From Phocaeicola vulgatus ATCC 8482 (GTDB taxonomy: Bacteria; Bacteroidota; Bacteroidia; Bacteroidales; Bacteroidaceae), in contig NC_009614.1 of assembly GCF_000012825.1 (NCBI RefSeq), forward strand, positions 1,736,001 to 1,800,000: 64,000 nt of DNA, written 5' to 3'. The position numbers and the translations under genes were made by a program. The notes below the pieces were generated by a model. It was not told the origin of the DNA, made no database searches, and saw only the letters and a list, made by a program, of their open reading frames with translations. Shown in pieces: positions 1-9,667 of the stretch (positions within the stretch are counted from its first letter, which is position 1; each line of letters begins with the position of its first letter).

Positions 1-893
1 AAAATTCTTAGTGTGTAAGAATAGGAGGGGAGCCCGAATACCAACTCCTCGTTAATGCCTTTATGTCTTTGCAGGAGCTTGATGGCAGTGTGGTTTAAGT
101 TTAGATGCAAGATTGCGTTTTTGGAGTGTGACTGTACTTTCTGTTGTAGAATAGTAAGGCGGTTTGATGAGAAATCTATGTCTTTATATTGCAGTTGGTG
201 CACATCACACCAGCGCAGCCCGCAATAGCAAGAGAACAAGAATGCCCTTTTTACTTCGTTGTTGGGGCATGGAGTGATAGCAAGTTTCTGAATCTCTTTT
301 AAGCTGAGGATTGCTTTGGTTACCTCATCAAACTGCATCAGGCGGATACCATCTGTAGGGTTAGAGGTCATTAACTTTTTTTCTATACATTTATTGATGC
401 ACATTTTGAATTTCTTGAAATATCCGATGGGAGTGTTACCTCGGAGATGATCCCTGAGATACTCAAGAAAATTTATACAAAAATCTTTTGTGAGAAGGGT
501 TATAGGTAAGCTTTTCTTTCTTGTAAACAGTCGCAGATGGGTGATACATGCCCTGACCATTTTCTTGTCTTTTTTGTGATAGGTATCCAGGTATTGTCCT
601 ATCAGAATATAGAAATCGGGAACATTGCTTTTATCTGTTGGAAGTATATCATCGAATGTATTTTCTATATCGTTCAGATGATATTCAACAGATAAGAATT
701 CTAGTTCCTTCTTTGCTTTTATCTGCCTGGCAATTAGTACCTTGTTTCTGTTTTCCGCTCTTCGCTCTGCACTGGTAGGAGCGTCCAGGATGATGCCCAA
801 ATACTCTTTGCGGCGTTTCCCGTTATAACTGTAATTCAAATAAAGCGAAACTCTTCCTTTGTTCAATTGTTTCTTTCCTAATGTAATTCCCAT
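1..893 (-). CDS. Tyrosine-type site-specific recombinase/integrase, partial (C-terminus beyond left edge)
   Basis: About 297 codons are read leftward from ATG at 893 (MGITLGKKQLNKGRVSLYLN) with no stop before the window edge. The N-terminal part is the arm-binding and SAM-like core-binding layout of Bacteroidetes phage-type integrases, with many Lys/Arg residues. Around residue 225 the segment CGLRWCDVHQLQY carries the box I arginine of the tyrosine recombinase catalytic domain. The distal His-x-x-Arg and the tyrosine nucleophile must lie outside the window, so catalytic completeness cannot be judged. Such enzymes either integrate mobile elements or invert promoters in this group. It is divergent from ruvB, with 126 bases between them, so an element boundary could lie here. 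Family call is firm; role is open. Confidence 0.88.
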   Translation of the reverse strand, partial: MGITLGKKQLNKGRVSLYLNYSYNGKRRKEYLGIILDAPTSAERRAENRNKVLIARQIKAKKELEFLSVEYHLNDIENTFDDILPTDKSNVPDFYILIGQYLDTYHKKDKKMVRACITHLRLFTRKKSLPITLLTKDFCINFLEYLRDHLRGNTPIGYFKKFKMCINKCIEKKLMTSNPTDGIRLMQFDEVTKAILSLKEIQKLAITPCPNNEVKRAFLFSCYCGLRWCDVHQLQYKDIDFSSNRLTILQQKVQSHSKNAILHLNLNHTAIKLLQRHKGINEELVFGLPSYSYTLRI

Positions 894-995
894 AATGAAT
901 AATAATTAATACAATAATAATGTTGAAAAGAAGGACCAGAGAGGGACTGAAAATGAATTCCTCCATCTTTCTTTCTATAATAATAATATCTTTTG

Positions 996-1003
996 TACCT
1001 TTG
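996..1003 (+). promoter_or_regulatory. Promoter -7 box for ruvB operon
   Basis: TACCTTTG matches the Bacteroides -7 consensus TAnnTTTG and sits 17 bases before the ruvB ATG at 1020. It overlaps an in-frame TTG at 993, which argues against that codon as the start. No clear TTTG is present at -33. Confidence 0.6.
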
Positions 1004-1019
1004 TGTCATAAACAAAAAA

Positions 1020-2048
1020 ATGGAAGAAAATTTTGATATACGCGAGCAACAGCTCACAACTAAAGAACGCGATTTTGAGAATGCCTTACGTCCGCTGAAT
1101 TTTGAAGATTTCAGCGGGCAGGATAAGGTAGTGGATAATCTGCGCATCTTTGTCAAGGCGGCGCGTCTGCGGGCCGAGGCGTTAGACCATGTTCTTTTGC
1201 ACGGACCTCCCGGCTTGGGCAAGACGACCTTAAGTAATATCATTGCCAATGAACTGGGAGTAGGTTTTAAAGTGACCTCAGGACCGGTGCTGGATAAACC
1301 GGGTGATTTGGCGGGAGTACTGACCAGCCTGGAACCCAATGATGTGCTTTTTATTGATGAAATACATCGGTTGAGCCCTGTGGTAGAAGAATATCTGTAT
1401 TCTGCCATGGAGGATTATCGTATCGATATAATGATAGACAAGGGACCTTCGGCGCGTAGTATCCAGTTGGAGTTGAGCCCGTTTACTTTGGTTGGAGCCA
1501 CTACCCGGAGTGGGTTGCTGACTGCGCCTTTGCGTGCCCGTTTTGGAATTAATCTTCATTTGGAGTATTATGACGATGATGTATTGACAAGCATTATCCG
1601 TCGTTCAGCTACTATATTGAATGTGCCTTGTGACGTGAAAGCGGCGGGTGAGATTGCTTCGCGCAGCCGTGGAACGCCCCGTATTGCAAATGCGCTGTTG
1701 AGGCGCGTCCGTGATTTTGCCCAGGTGAAAGGTTCCGGAAGGATTGATGTGGAAATTGCCCGGTTTGCTTTAGAAGCCTTGAACATTGACAGGTATGGAC
1801 TGGATGAGATAGATAACAAGATTTTATGTACTATTATAGATAAGTTTAAGGGAGGCCCTGTGGGGCTGACTACTATTGCAACCGCTTTGGGTGAAGACGC
1901 CGGAACAATAGAGGAGGTTTATGAACCTTTTTTGATTAAAGAAGGTTTCTTAAAACGTACTCCGCGTGGACGTGAGGTCACGGAACTGGCCTATATGCAC
2001 CTGGGACGGAGCATTTATAATAGTCAGAAGACATTATTTGATGATTAA
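1020..2048 (+). CDS. ruvB: Holliday junction branch migration ATPase RuvB
   Basis: RuvB is the hexameric AAA+ motor that, with RuvA, drives branch migration of Holliday junctions in recombinational repair. The 342-residue product has Walker [10 protein letters not shown] at 62-70, Walker B with DEIH at 113-116, sensor I GATTRSG near 159-165, the arginine-finger segment RARFG near 172-176, and the C-terminal winged helix ([11 protein letters not shown]). Length is normal for the family. I take ATG at 1020 because the in-frame TTG at 993 lies at the promoter -7 box. It is the first gene of a tight rightward series; the flippase gene starts three bases after its stop. No ruvA or ruvC is in the window. 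Confidence 0.97.
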   Translation: MEENFDIREQQLTTKERDFENALRPLNFEDFSGQDKVVDNLRIFVKAARLRAEALDHVLLHGPPGLGKTTLSNIIANELGVGFKVTSGPVLDKPGDLAGVLTSLEPNDVLFIDEIHRLSPVVEEYLYSAMEDYRIDIMIDKGPSARSIQLELSPFTLVGATTRSGLLTAPLRARFGINLHLEYYDDDVLTSIIRRSATILNVPCDVKAAGEIASRSRGTPRIANALLRRVRDFAQVKGSGRIDVEIARFALEALNIDRYGLDEIDNKILCTIIDKFKGGPVGLTTIATALGEDAGTIEEVYEPFLIKEGFLKRTPRGREVTELAYMHLGRSIYNSQKTLFDD

Positions 2049-2051
2049 AAG

Positions 2052-3497
2052 ATGGCAGGATTAAAAGCATTAGCCAAGGAAACAGCCATATATGGGATGA
2101 GTAGTATCATCGGGCGGTTCCTGAATTATTTGTTAGTACCGATATATACCAACGCTTTGCCTGTGGAATCGGGGGGCTATGGTATCATTACCAATATGTA
2201 TGCTATAACTGCCTTGCTGATGGTGCTTTTAACATATGGTATGGAAACCGGATTTTTCCGGTTTGCCAATAAGGGGGTGGATGATCCGATGCGCGTCTAT
2301 TCCACTACTTTGCTTTCGGTAGGGGCGACTGCGCTCTTGTTTTTAATCGTTTGTCTTTCTTTTCTGCATCCCATAGCAGGTTTCTTGGGATATGGAGAGC
2401 ATCCGTGGTATATGGGGATGATGCTGATTGTAGTCGCAATGGACGCTTTCCAAGCTATTCCTTTTGCTTATTTGCGATATAAGAAACGCCCTGTTAAGTT
2501 CGCTGCATTGAAATTGTTGTTCATTTTTGCCAGCATTGCCTTGAATATCGCTTATTTTGTAGGTATGAAAGGAGAGAATGTCGGAGTGGCTTTTGCTATA
2601 AATCTGGCTTGTACTTCTTTGGTGATGCTGTGTATGTGGAAAGAATTGGTGGGCTTCAGGTATGTGCTGGACAGGGAGTTGTTGCGGCGTATGCTGCATT
2701 ATTCTTTCCCGATATTGATTCTGGGTATTGCCGGAATCTTAAATCAGGTAGCCGATAAAATTATTTTTCCGTTTGTTTATCCTGATAAGGCGGAGGCGAC
2801 CATCCAGTTGGGTATTTATGGGGCTGCCAGTAAAATAGCTATGATAATGGCCATGCTGACACAGGCTTTCCGGTTTGCATACGAGCCGTTTGTTTTTAGT
2901 AAGAGTAAAGAAAAGGATAGTCGGGAAATGTATGCCAAAGCGATGAAGTTTTTCATTATCTTCACTTTGCTGGCCTTTTTGGCTGTTATGTTTTACCTTG
3001 ATATATTGCGTTATATTTTAGGACGTGATTATTGGGTAGGGCTTAAAGTTGTACCTATTGTCATGGCTGCCGAAATGTTTATGGGTATTTATTTCAATCT
3101 TTCTTTTTGGTATAAGCTGATTGATGAAACAAAATGGGGAGCTTATTTTTCATTGGTGGGATGCAGTATCATTATCCTGATAAATATTTTCCTTATTCCG
3201 GTATTTGGCTATATGGCGTGTGCGTGGGCAGGTTTTGCCGGATATGGAGTAGCTATGCTTCTCTCTTATTTTGTAGGGCAGAAAAAATATCCTATTAATT
3301 ATGATTTGAAAGCGATAGGTAACTATGTGGCGTTAGCGCTGGTACTTTACATTGTTTCAGTTTATCTTCCTATTCAAAATATATTCTTGTTGTTGGGTGT
3401 TCGTACATTACTGTTGTTATTGTTTGTGGCATATATTGTGAAAACGGACTTCCCCTTGCAGCAGATACCTGTTATAAACCGATACATAAAGAAATAG
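2052..3497 (+). CDS. Polysaccharide flippase (Wzx/MATE-like, MOP superfamily)
   Basis: The 481-residue protein is almost wholly hydrophobic, with about 12-14 predicted membrane segments. Its N-terminus (KETAIYGMSSIIGRFLNYLL) is characteristic of oligosaccharide flippases of the MOP superfamily, which move undecaprenyl-linked sugar units across the inner membrane. A loop with KSKEKDSREMYAKA separates the two halves, as in Wzx proteins. No glycosyltransferase or capsule genes surround it; it lies between ruvB and a DUF389 gene with 3- and 2-base gaps, so it is probably cotranscribed with them. This solitary, housekeeping-type position suggests a conserved envelope glycan rather than a variable capsule, but the substrate cannot be read from sequence. 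Confidence 0.85.
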   Translation: MAGLKALAKETAIYGMSSIIGRFLNYLLVPIYTNALPVESGGYGIITNMYAITALLMVLLTYGMETGFFRFANKGVDDPMRVYSTTLLSVGATALLFLIVCLSFLHPIAGFLGYGEHPWYMGMMLIVVAMDAFQAIPFAYLRYKKRPVKFAALKLLFIFASIALNIAYFVGMKGENVGVAFAINLACTSLVMLCMWKELVGFRYVLDRELLRRMLHYSFPILILGIAGILNQVADKIIFPFVYPDKAEATIQLGIYGAASKIAMIMAMLTQAFRFAYEPFVFSKSKEKDSREMYAKAMKFFIIFTLLAFLAVMFYLDILRYILGRDYWVGLKVVPIVMAAEMFMGIYFNLSFWYKLIDETKWGAYFSLVGCSIIILINIFLIPVFGYMACAWAGFAGYGVAMLLSYFVGQKKYPINYDLKAIGNYVALALVLYIVSVYLPIQNIFLLLGVRTLLLLLFVAYIVKTDFPLQQIPVINRYIKK

Positions 3498-3499
3498 CT

Positions 3500-4864
3500 A
3501 TGAGTGACCTGAAGAATGATTTGAAGAATGTGCCTTATATAAAGCAGTTCTTTGGTGAATATCTTGATTTGCGCAAGGATAAGGATAATGAAGCCTTGAT
3601 TGTAGAAAGTATTCGTAACGGTGTTGAGTTCAAAGGAACTAATTTGTGGATTCTTATATTCGCAATTTTTATTGCTTCATTGGGCTTGAATGTGAATTCT
3701 ACGGCAGTGATTATCGGTGCTATGTTGATATCTCCGCTGATGGGGCCGATTATGGGAGTGGGGCTGGCTATCGGACAGAATGATTTTGAACTGTTGAAAC
3801 GTTCTCTGAAAAGTTATTTGGTGGCGACTGTATTTAGTGTGATTACATCCACGATTTATTTTTCGCTGACTCCGTTGGATGAAGTGCAATCGGAGTTGCT
3901 GGCACGTACTTCTCCTACTATATATGATGTGCTTATAGCTTTATGCGGTGGCTTGGCCGGTATTATCGCCTTGTCTACAAAGGAGAAGGGGAATGTTATT
4001 CCGGGGGTAGCTATTGCTACGGCTTTGATGCCGCCTTTGTGTACTGCCGGATTCGGGCTTGCTACCGGAAATTTACTTTATTTTTTAGGTGCGTTCTATT
4101 TGTATTTTATCAATTCAGTATTTATCAGTCTGGCTACTTTTATCGGGGTGCGTGTCATGCATTTCCAACGTAAGGAGTTTGTGGATAAGGAGCGTGAGAA
4201 ATTGGTAAAGAAATATATTATTTTTATTACTTTGGCTACGATGTGTCCTGCTGTTTATCTGACTTATGGCATTGTAAAAAGTACTATTTATGAAGCTTCT
4301 GCCAACAACTTTATCAACGAGGAGCTGAATTTTAATAATACCCAAGTAATAGACCGGAAGATTTCTTTCGAGAAGAAGGAAATACGTGTTGTGCTAATAG
4401 GCAATGAGGTTTCGGAAACAGAAATAGCAACCGCAAGGGATAACTTGAAACTTTTTAATCTGGCAGGAACCAAACTGGTTGTTCTTCAAGGAATGAATAA
4501 TGATGCGATGGATATTGGCAGTATAAAGGCGCAAGTGATGGAGGACTTTTATAAGAATAGTGAGAAACGTTTGCTGGAGCAGCAGGAAAAGATTAAGTCT
4601 TTGGAAAACGAACTTAATGTATATGCCGCATACAATACCGTAGATAAAAAGATAATTCCCGAACTTAAAGTACTTTATCCTGCAGCAGAAGCTATAGCCA
4701 TGGCGAAGACTGTGGAATTGCAGGTAGACTCAACCCAAACGGACACATTGACAATAGTCTTGATGAAATTCAGTAAAAAACCTGTAGGAAAAGAACAGGA
4801 AAAGATTTCCGAATGGTTGAAGGCACGTGTCGGGGCGAAAAAACTTAAATTAATTGTAGAGTAA
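3500..4864 (+). CDS. DUF389 (TIGR00341-type) membrane protein
   Basis: The 454-residue protein has a short cytoplasmic N-terminus, then a membrane domain from about residue 46 to 260 with the DUF389 signature NVNSTAVIIGAMLISPLMGP and a following conserved SLTPLDE loop. The last ~190 residues are soluble: a segment with KKEIRVVLIGNEVSETEIA, a coiled-coil rich in Glu/Lys near 355-375 and a compact C-terminal domain. Family function is unknown; a transporter or sensor role is only a guess. It starts two bases after the flippase stop and ends four bases before the S46 peptidase start, so all four genes of this block are likely one transcript. Confidence 0.85.
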   Translation: MSDLKNDLKNVPYIKQFFGEYLDLRKDKDNEALIVESIRNGVEFKGTNLWILIFAIFIASLGLNVNSTAVIIGAMLISPLMGPIMGVGLAIGQNDFELLKRSLKSYLVATVFSVITSTIYFSLTPLDEVQSELLARTSPTIYDVLIALCGGLAGIIALSTKEKGNVIPGVAIATALMPPLCTAGFGLATGNLLYFLGAFYLYFINSVFISLATFIGVRVMHFQRKEFVDKEREKLVKKYIIFITLATMCPAVYLTYGIVKSTIYEASANNFINEELNFNNTQVIDRKISFEKKEIRVVLIGNEVSETEIATARDNLKLFNLAGTKLVVLQGMNNDAMDIGSIKAQVMEDFYKNSEKRLLEQQEKIKSLENELNVYAAYNTVDKKIIPELKVLYPAAEAIAMAKTVELQVDSTQTDTLTIVLMKFSKKPVGKEQEKISEWLKARVGAKKLKLIVE

Positions 4865-4868
4865 AACC

Positions 4869-6995
4869 ATGAAAAAACTACTATTGCTGCTGTCTTTCCT
4901 GCCTTTATGTATATGGGGTAATGAGGGAATGTGGCTTCCTTGTTGCCTTAGCAAACAAACTCAACAAGTGATGAAAGAAATGGGATTGGAACTTTCATCT
5001 GAACAATTGTATAATCCCGGAGGAAAAGCATTGGCTAATGCTGTTGTTAGTTTTGGAGGTTTTTGCTCGGGGGTTGTTGTATCTCCGGATGGCTTGGTTT
5101 TTACTAACCACCATTGTGGGTATGATGCCATTCAGCAGCATAGTTCTGTGGAGCATGATTATTTGCGAGATGGTTTTGTAGCCGACTCCTTAAGTAAGGA
5201 GCTTCCTAATCCGGATTTATTTGTCAGTTTCCTGATACGCACAGAGGATGTGACGGAGCGTGTGTTGCAAGCTATTCCAGTCGGGACAAAGGAAAATGAC
5301 CGTGCGCTGATTGTGGATTCTATTTCCACATTGCTTGCTCAGGAAGCTGTGGCGAATGATACGTTGCTGCGTGCTGAGATAACTCCTTTTTATGGTGGTA
5401 ATGAGTTTTATCTGTCTGTGTATAAAGATTATTATGATGTTCGTCTGGTGTTTGCTCCTCCCTCTTCTGTAGGCAAGTTTGGCGGGGATACAGATAATTG
5501 GGTATGGCCCCGCCATACCGGGGATTTCTCTGTTTTTCGTATTTATGCTGATCAGAATAATCAACCGGCAGCTTATTCTCCGGAGAATGTGCCTTATCAT
5601 CCGGATTATTTTGCTCCTGTTTCTTTGGGCGGGTATGAACAAGGTTCATTTTGCATGACTATGGGATATCCCGGTTCTACCAGCAGGTATTTGTCTTCAT
5701 TTGGGATAGACGAAAGGATTAATACGGATAATGCCGCTATGATTAATGTCCGTACCATCAAGCAGGCTATCTGGAAAAATGCAATGGAAAAAAGTGATGA
5801 TATCCGCATTAAATATGCTTCCAAGTATGCACAAAGCTCTAACTATTGGAAGAATAGTATAGGCATGAATCAAGCGGTAAAAGAGTTGAAAGTGATAGAG
5901 AAAAAACAAGCTTTGGAGCGCCAGTTGCAAGAATGGATCCGTCGGGAACCTGATAAGCGAAGCAAATATGCAAGGGTTCTGACTGAACTGGAGCTGAATT
6001 ATCGTAATCGTAGAAATGCGGCGCGGGCTATGGCATATTTTGGAGAAACATTTGCTAATGGACCGGAGTTGATTACGGCAGCCTTGGCTGTACTGAATTT
6101 TGATTTTGAGGCAGAGGAGAGTGATTTGGAGCGTAATATGCGGCAATTGTTGGAGATTTATGCCAATATGGATATAAGTGTGGATAAACAAGTCTTTGTG
6201 GCTATGTTGAAAGAATATGCGGCTGAGGTAGGCAAGGAGTTTTTACCTGATGTTTATCCATTGATAGAGAAAGATTTTAAAGGTGATTACCAAGCTTATG
6301 TAGATGATTTGTATGCTCGTTCCTCTTTAAAGACACCGCATGGGTTTGAACAGGTGGTGAAGGGAGATACCACTTATGTCTTGTTTGATGACCCTGCGGC
6401 TTCTTTTGCTATTGATATGTTGGTGAAATTTTATGAATTCAATCAGTCGGTGGAAGAAGCTAGTATGAATATTGAGAAAAATGAACGTTTGCTGAATGAA
6501 GCAATGCGTGAGATGGAGGCAGATAGGGTGTTTTATCCGGATGCTAATTCTACTATGCGTCTGAGTTTTGGCATGGTGGGTGGTTACTCACCGAAAGATG
6601 CTATTGAATATTCTTACTTTACGACGACAAAAGGTATTTTTGACAAGATAAGGCAGTATAAGGGAGATAGTGATTTCGATGTGCTTCCTTCTGTAGTCGA
6701 ATGCTTGAGAAGGAAGGATTTCGGACGTTATGCTACCGGAGATGGTAATATGAATGTTTGCTTTATTTCGGATAATGATATTACGGGAGGAAATTCCGGT
6801 AGTGGAATGTTTAATGGAAAAGGGGAATTAATAGGTCTTGCTTTTGACGGGAATTGGGAAGCAATGAGTGGAGATATTGTTTTTGAACCTAATTTGCAGC
6901 GTTGTATCGGGGTGGATATCCGCTATGTTCTTTACATGATTGAAAAATATGGGAAAGCTTCCCGTTTGGTCGATGAACTGAAATTGACAGACTAA
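4869..6995 (+). CDS. S46 family dipeptidyl-peptidase, DPP7-like
   Basis: S46 peptidases are periplasmic serine exopeptidases that release dipeptides from peptide N-termini, feeding amino-acid fermentation. The 708-residue protein starts with a signal peptide (MKKLLLLLSFLPLCIWG). The catalytic triad is visible: His82 in TNHHCGYDAI, Asp in DTDNWVWPRHTGDFS near residue 210, and Ser in TGGNSGSGMFN near 645. The segment around the S1 determinant reads FDGNWEAMSGD; DPP11 enzymes carry an Arg there and DPP7 a Gly, so I infer DPP7-type preference for hydrophobic P1 residues rather than Asp/Glu. Length fits the family (about 700-720). It is the last gene of the ruvB-led series. Confidence 0.93.
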   Translation: MKKLLLLLSFLPLCIWGNEGMWLPCCLSKQTQQVMKEMGLELSSEQLYNPGGKALANAVVSFGGFCSGVVVSPDGLVFTNHHCGYDAIQQHSSVEHDYLRDGFVADSLSKELPNPDLFVSFLIRTEDVTERVLQAIPVGTKENDRALIVDSISTLLAQEAVANDTLLRAEITPFYGGNEFYLSVYKDYYDVRLVFAPPSSVGKFGGDTDNWVWPRHTGDFSVFRIYADQNNQPAAYSPENVPYHPDYFAPVSLGGYEQGSFCMTMGYPGSTSRYLSSFGIDERINTDNAAMINVRTIKQAIWKNAMEKSDDIRIKYASKYAQSSNYWKNSIGMNQAVKELKVIEKKQALERQLQEWIRREPDKRSKYARVLTELELNYRNRRNAARAMAYFGETFANGPELITAALAVLNFDFEAEESDLERNMRQLLEIYANMDISVDKQVFVAMLKEYAAEVGKEFLPDVYPLIEKDFKGDYQAYVDDLYARSSLKTPHGFEQVVKGDTTYVLFDDPAASFAIDMLVKFYEFNQSVEEASMNIEKNERLLNEAMREMEADRVFYPDANSTMRLSFGMVGGYSPKDAIEYSYFTTTKGIFDKIRQYKGDSDFDVLPSVVECLRRKDFGRYATGDGNMNVCFISDNDITGGNSGSGMFNGKGELIGLAFDGNWEAMSGDIVFEPNLQRCIGVDIRYVLYMIEKYGKASRLVDELKLTD

Positions 6996-7110
6996 AAGAA
7001 AAATATGAAATGACAGGAAGCTTGGGTATGTCAAAGTTCCGATAGTTTGTCATATAATCTTTCATCCGGAAAGATGGCAAAAAAACTGTTAATATTAATT
7101 CGATGTAAAC

Positions 7111-7206
7111 AAGGATATTCGGCAAATCTTTTTTTGAATAATACGATAAATCCAACTGATTCATTATGAGTCAGTTGGATTTATCGTATTATTTGCGGAA
7201 TGTCCT
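7111..7206. repeat. Long inverted repeat between convergent genes (probable bidirectional terminator)
   Basis: The inner arms 7137-7159 and 7171-7193 are perfect 23-mers around an 11-base loop. Outer arms 7111-7127 and 7190-7206 pair at 15 of 17 positions, with a T-rich bulge (7128-7136) on the left side only. It lies in the 320-base gap between the converging S46 and helicase genes, and I see nothing else there. A terminator is the simplest reading; the arms are longer than needed. Confidence 0.7.
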
Positions 7207-7315
7207 TGAAATGACAGGTTGTTTCAATTCTGCCTGCTCCGCTATTATTCGAGAGAAGTGGATGTTATTTGCATATTTCTACTATGCTCAATTCTCTTTC
7301 ATGAAGTTGGCTTCC

Positions 7316-9190
7316 TCATTTCTTGGATTTCTTTTTCTTATTGTTATCGCTGTTAAAGAATTGTTTCCAGTCGTCTTTCGTTTTGGGACCGCGTTCTTCA
7401 ATGTAGCCACGTTCCGCACGGCTGGGTCTTCCTTCTTTTGAGGTCGTTTTTTTATTGGACCTGTCACTTTTTTTGCCGAATGAAGCATTCCTTGCTGCAC
7501 TGCTTCTGCGTTCGCCATTGTCGTTTTTGCCATTATTGTCACCGGCAACTTCTACTACAATTTTCCGGCCGCCATTCAGATTAACCTTGTTCAATGCTTT
7601 AATCACGTCCTGTGCCTGATTTTCTGCTACTTCGAAGAAAGAGAAATTCTGCATCAGGTCTATTCGTCCGATGGTAGTACGTTGCTTCTTCATGTTGCGG
7701 TTAATCAGTTCTATGATTTGGTTGGCATAGAAACCGTCTGTCTTTCCTACATTCAGGAATAGACGGGTGTATCCTTTTTCTGCTTTACGCTCTGTCTTTT
7801 CACGAGCACTGCCATGATCCTTGCGTTCTTTGGAGCCACGTTCGCTGCGACGGTCATTTGTGCTGGGAATTTCTATTTCCGGAGCGTTACTATAGTATTC
7901 CAAGAAGCGGTTAAATTCCATTGACACCACGCGCTTTATCAGATCTTCCTTTGAAAGCCATTCCAGTTTACGATAGATTCCGGGTAGGAAGGATTCAATT
8001 TCTTCATCGTTTACTTTTACCTTTTCTATGTCATCTATCAATTTAATCAATTGCTGCTCGCAAATTTGTTTACCACTGGGCATCTCACCCATGATAAATT
8101 TTTTGTTGATGATTCGTTCTATCTCACGCATCTTGCCTTTTTCGCGCAGGTTGATGATGGCAATAGAAATACCTGTTTTTCCGGCACGTCCTGTACGACC
8201 ACTACGATGAGTATAGCTTTCTATATCATCGGGCAAGCCATAATTAATGACATGAGTAAGGTCATTTACATCTAGGCCACGGGCTGCTACGTCGGTAGCA
8301 ACTAAAAGCTGTAAATGGCGTTGGCGGAATTTTTGCATCACTAAGTCGCGCTGGGCTTGTGAGAGCTCACCGTGCAAAGAGTCTGCGTTATAACCGTCTT
8401 GTATTAATTTATCTGCAATTTCCTGAGTTTCTTTACGGGTACGACAGAAAATGATGCCATAAATCTGTGGATAATAATCCGCGATACGTTTCAATGCGGC
8501 ATATTTGTCTTTAGCGTGTACTAAATAGGCTATGTGATTGACGTTTTTACTGCCCTCATTTTTGGTACCGATAGTGATTTCTTTTGCGTCATGCAGATAT
8601 TTTTTGGCGATGCGTGAGATTTCCGGACTCATGGTAGCCGAGAACATCAAGGTATTCCGATCTTCAGGAACTTTTTCAAGGATAGCATTTATGCTATCAG
8701 TAAATCCCATATTCAGCATTTCATCGGCTTCGTCCATTACTACATCTGTAATTGTTTCTAGTTTGGCAACCTTTCTTTCTATTAGATCAATCAGTCGTCC
8801 GGGAGTAGCCACAATAATATGTACGCCTGTTTTCAACATGCGTATTTGGCTTTCGATGGATGAACCACCATATACGGGAAGGATTTTCAGCCCGTCAATG
8901 TACTTGGAGTAATCGTTCAGATCGCCTGCAATCTGCAAGCACAATTCGCGTGTGGGGCATAAAATTAGTGCTTGAGGTGCACGGTGTTTTACGTCAACTT
9001 TTTGGATAAGCGGCAGACCAAATGCGGCTGTTTTTCCAGTCCCTGTTTGTGCTAGGGCTACTACATCGTTGCCGTTTCCCAATAAATACGGTATTACTTC
9101 TTCTTGTACCGGCATGGGATTCTCATATCCCATTTCTTTAATCGCTTTTAGTATTTCCGGGGAAACGCCTAACTCTTCAAATGTCTTCAT
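7316..9190 (-). CDS. DEAD-box ATP-dependent RNA helicase (DeaD/CsdA-like)
   Basis: This 624-residue protein unwinds RNA duplexes using ATP; relatives act in ribosome assembly, mRNA turnover and cold adaptation. All core motifs are present in order: Q motif near 22-28, Walker A AQTGTGKTAA, PTREL, TPGRLID, motif II DEAD, SATMS, ARGLDV and HRSGRTGRAG. A DbpA-type RNA-binding domain follows at about 470-545 (GYTRLFLNVGKTDGFYANQI). The tail from about 550 is very basic and low-complexity, ending KKKKSKK, suitable for nonspecific RNA contact. Start ATG 9190 is downstream of a good -7 box. It is a single-gene unit. Confidence 0.95.
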   Translation of the reverse strand: MKTFEELGVSPEILKAIKEMGYENPMPVQEEVIPYLLGNGNDVVALAQTGTGKTAAFGLPLIQKVDVKHRAPQALILCPTRELCLQIAGDLNDYSKYIDGLKILPVYGGSSIESQIRMLKTGVHIIVATPGRLIDLIERKVAKLETITDVVMDEADEMLNMGFTDSINAILEKVPEDRNTLMFSATMSPEISRIAKKYLHDAKEITIGTKNEGSKNVNHIAYLVHAKDKYAALKRIADYYPQIYGIIFCRTRKETQEIADKLIQDGYNADSLHGELSQAQRDLVMQKFRQRHLQLLVATDVAARGLDVNDLTHVINYGLPDDIESYTHRSGRTGRAGKTGISIAIINLREKGKMREIERIINKKFIMGEMPSGKQICEQQLIKLIDDIEKVKVNDEEIESFLPGIYRKLEWLSKEDLIKRVVSMEFNRFLEYYSNAPEIEIPSTNDRRSERGSKERKDHGSAREKTERKAEKGYTRLFLNVGKTDGFYANQIIELINRNMKKQRTTIGRIDLMQNFSFFEVAENQAQDVIKALNKVNLNGGRKIVVEVAGDNNGKNDNGERRSSAARNASFGKKSDRSNKKTTSKEGRPSRAERGYIEERGPKTKDDWKQFFNSDNNKKKKSKK

Positions 9191-9215
9191 TTATTTTCAA
9201 ATATCTAATTCGCTG

Positions 9216-9223
9216 CAAAGATA
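9216..9223 (-). promoter_or_regulatory. Promoter -7 box for the RNA helicase
   Basis: On the minus strand the bases read TATCTTTG, a full match to TAnnTTTG, 26 bases upstream of the helicase ATG. The surrounding 9191-9451 gap otherwise shows no gene. Confidence 0.6.
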
Positions 9224-9451
9224 CGGATAATCATGGGATTATATGGTGCTTATGCAATATTTGTTTTTATCAGTAGTGTATTTTTAGGGAATATTGGCTA
9301 AAGCGTGTCGGGAAGTGATAAGAAAATTTTAGGTATAAGGTGAAAATACTCTGCCGGTATGGCAATTGAAATGCTTTATCGGTCAGAGTATCCGGATTAA
9401 AGATATGAGAATTTTATGGTATCAGAGTGTTTGTATATGTGGCTGTTTATA

Positions 9452-9664
9452 TTATTCACCTTCTTCTCTATATTCTAAAATATCTCCGGGCTGGCAATTT
9501 AGTTCCCTGCAAATAGCCTCAAGGGTAGAGAAACGGATGGCTTTCGCTTTCCCGGTTTTCAATATGGAAAGGTTAGCAGGAGTCAGGTCTATCTTCTCGG
9601 CTAAATCTCCCAGCGAAATTTTTCGTTTCGCCATCATTACGTCTAAATTTACTATAATTGGCAT
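9452..9664 (-). CDS. XRE/Cro-type helix-turn-helix regulator, YozG-like
   Basis: A 70-residue protein that is almost only a DNA-binding domain: the helices run through KISLGDLAEKIDLTPANLSI and LKTGKAKAIRFSTLEAICRE, followed by NCQPGDILEY, the ending typical of YozG-like Cro/CI regulators. These small regulators usually sit beside DUF2975 membrane proteins, as here. It is the last gene of the leftward operon; the upstream 85-residue membrane gene ends three bases before its start. I infer that it controls its own operon through two TATCG-N5-CGATA palindromes near 13034-13113; this pairing is not proven. Confidence 0.88.
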   Translation of the reverse strand: MPIIVNLDVMMAKRKISLGDLAEKIDLTPANLSILKTGKAKAIRFSTLEAICRELNCQPGDILEYREEGE

Positions 9665-9667
9665 AGA

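Noticed and set aside
878-1408. Long leftward reading frame across the ruvB start
   Set aside because: It is antisense to the conserved AAA+ motifs of RuvB and has no family resemblance; it also crosses the divergent promoter region.
7166-7441. Rightward open frame beginning in the inverted repeat after the S46 gene
   Set aside because: It is antisense to the low-complexity tail of the helicase. Its likeness to a leftward frame at 6889-7164 (both start with QLDLSYY) is only the inverted repeat read from both sides.
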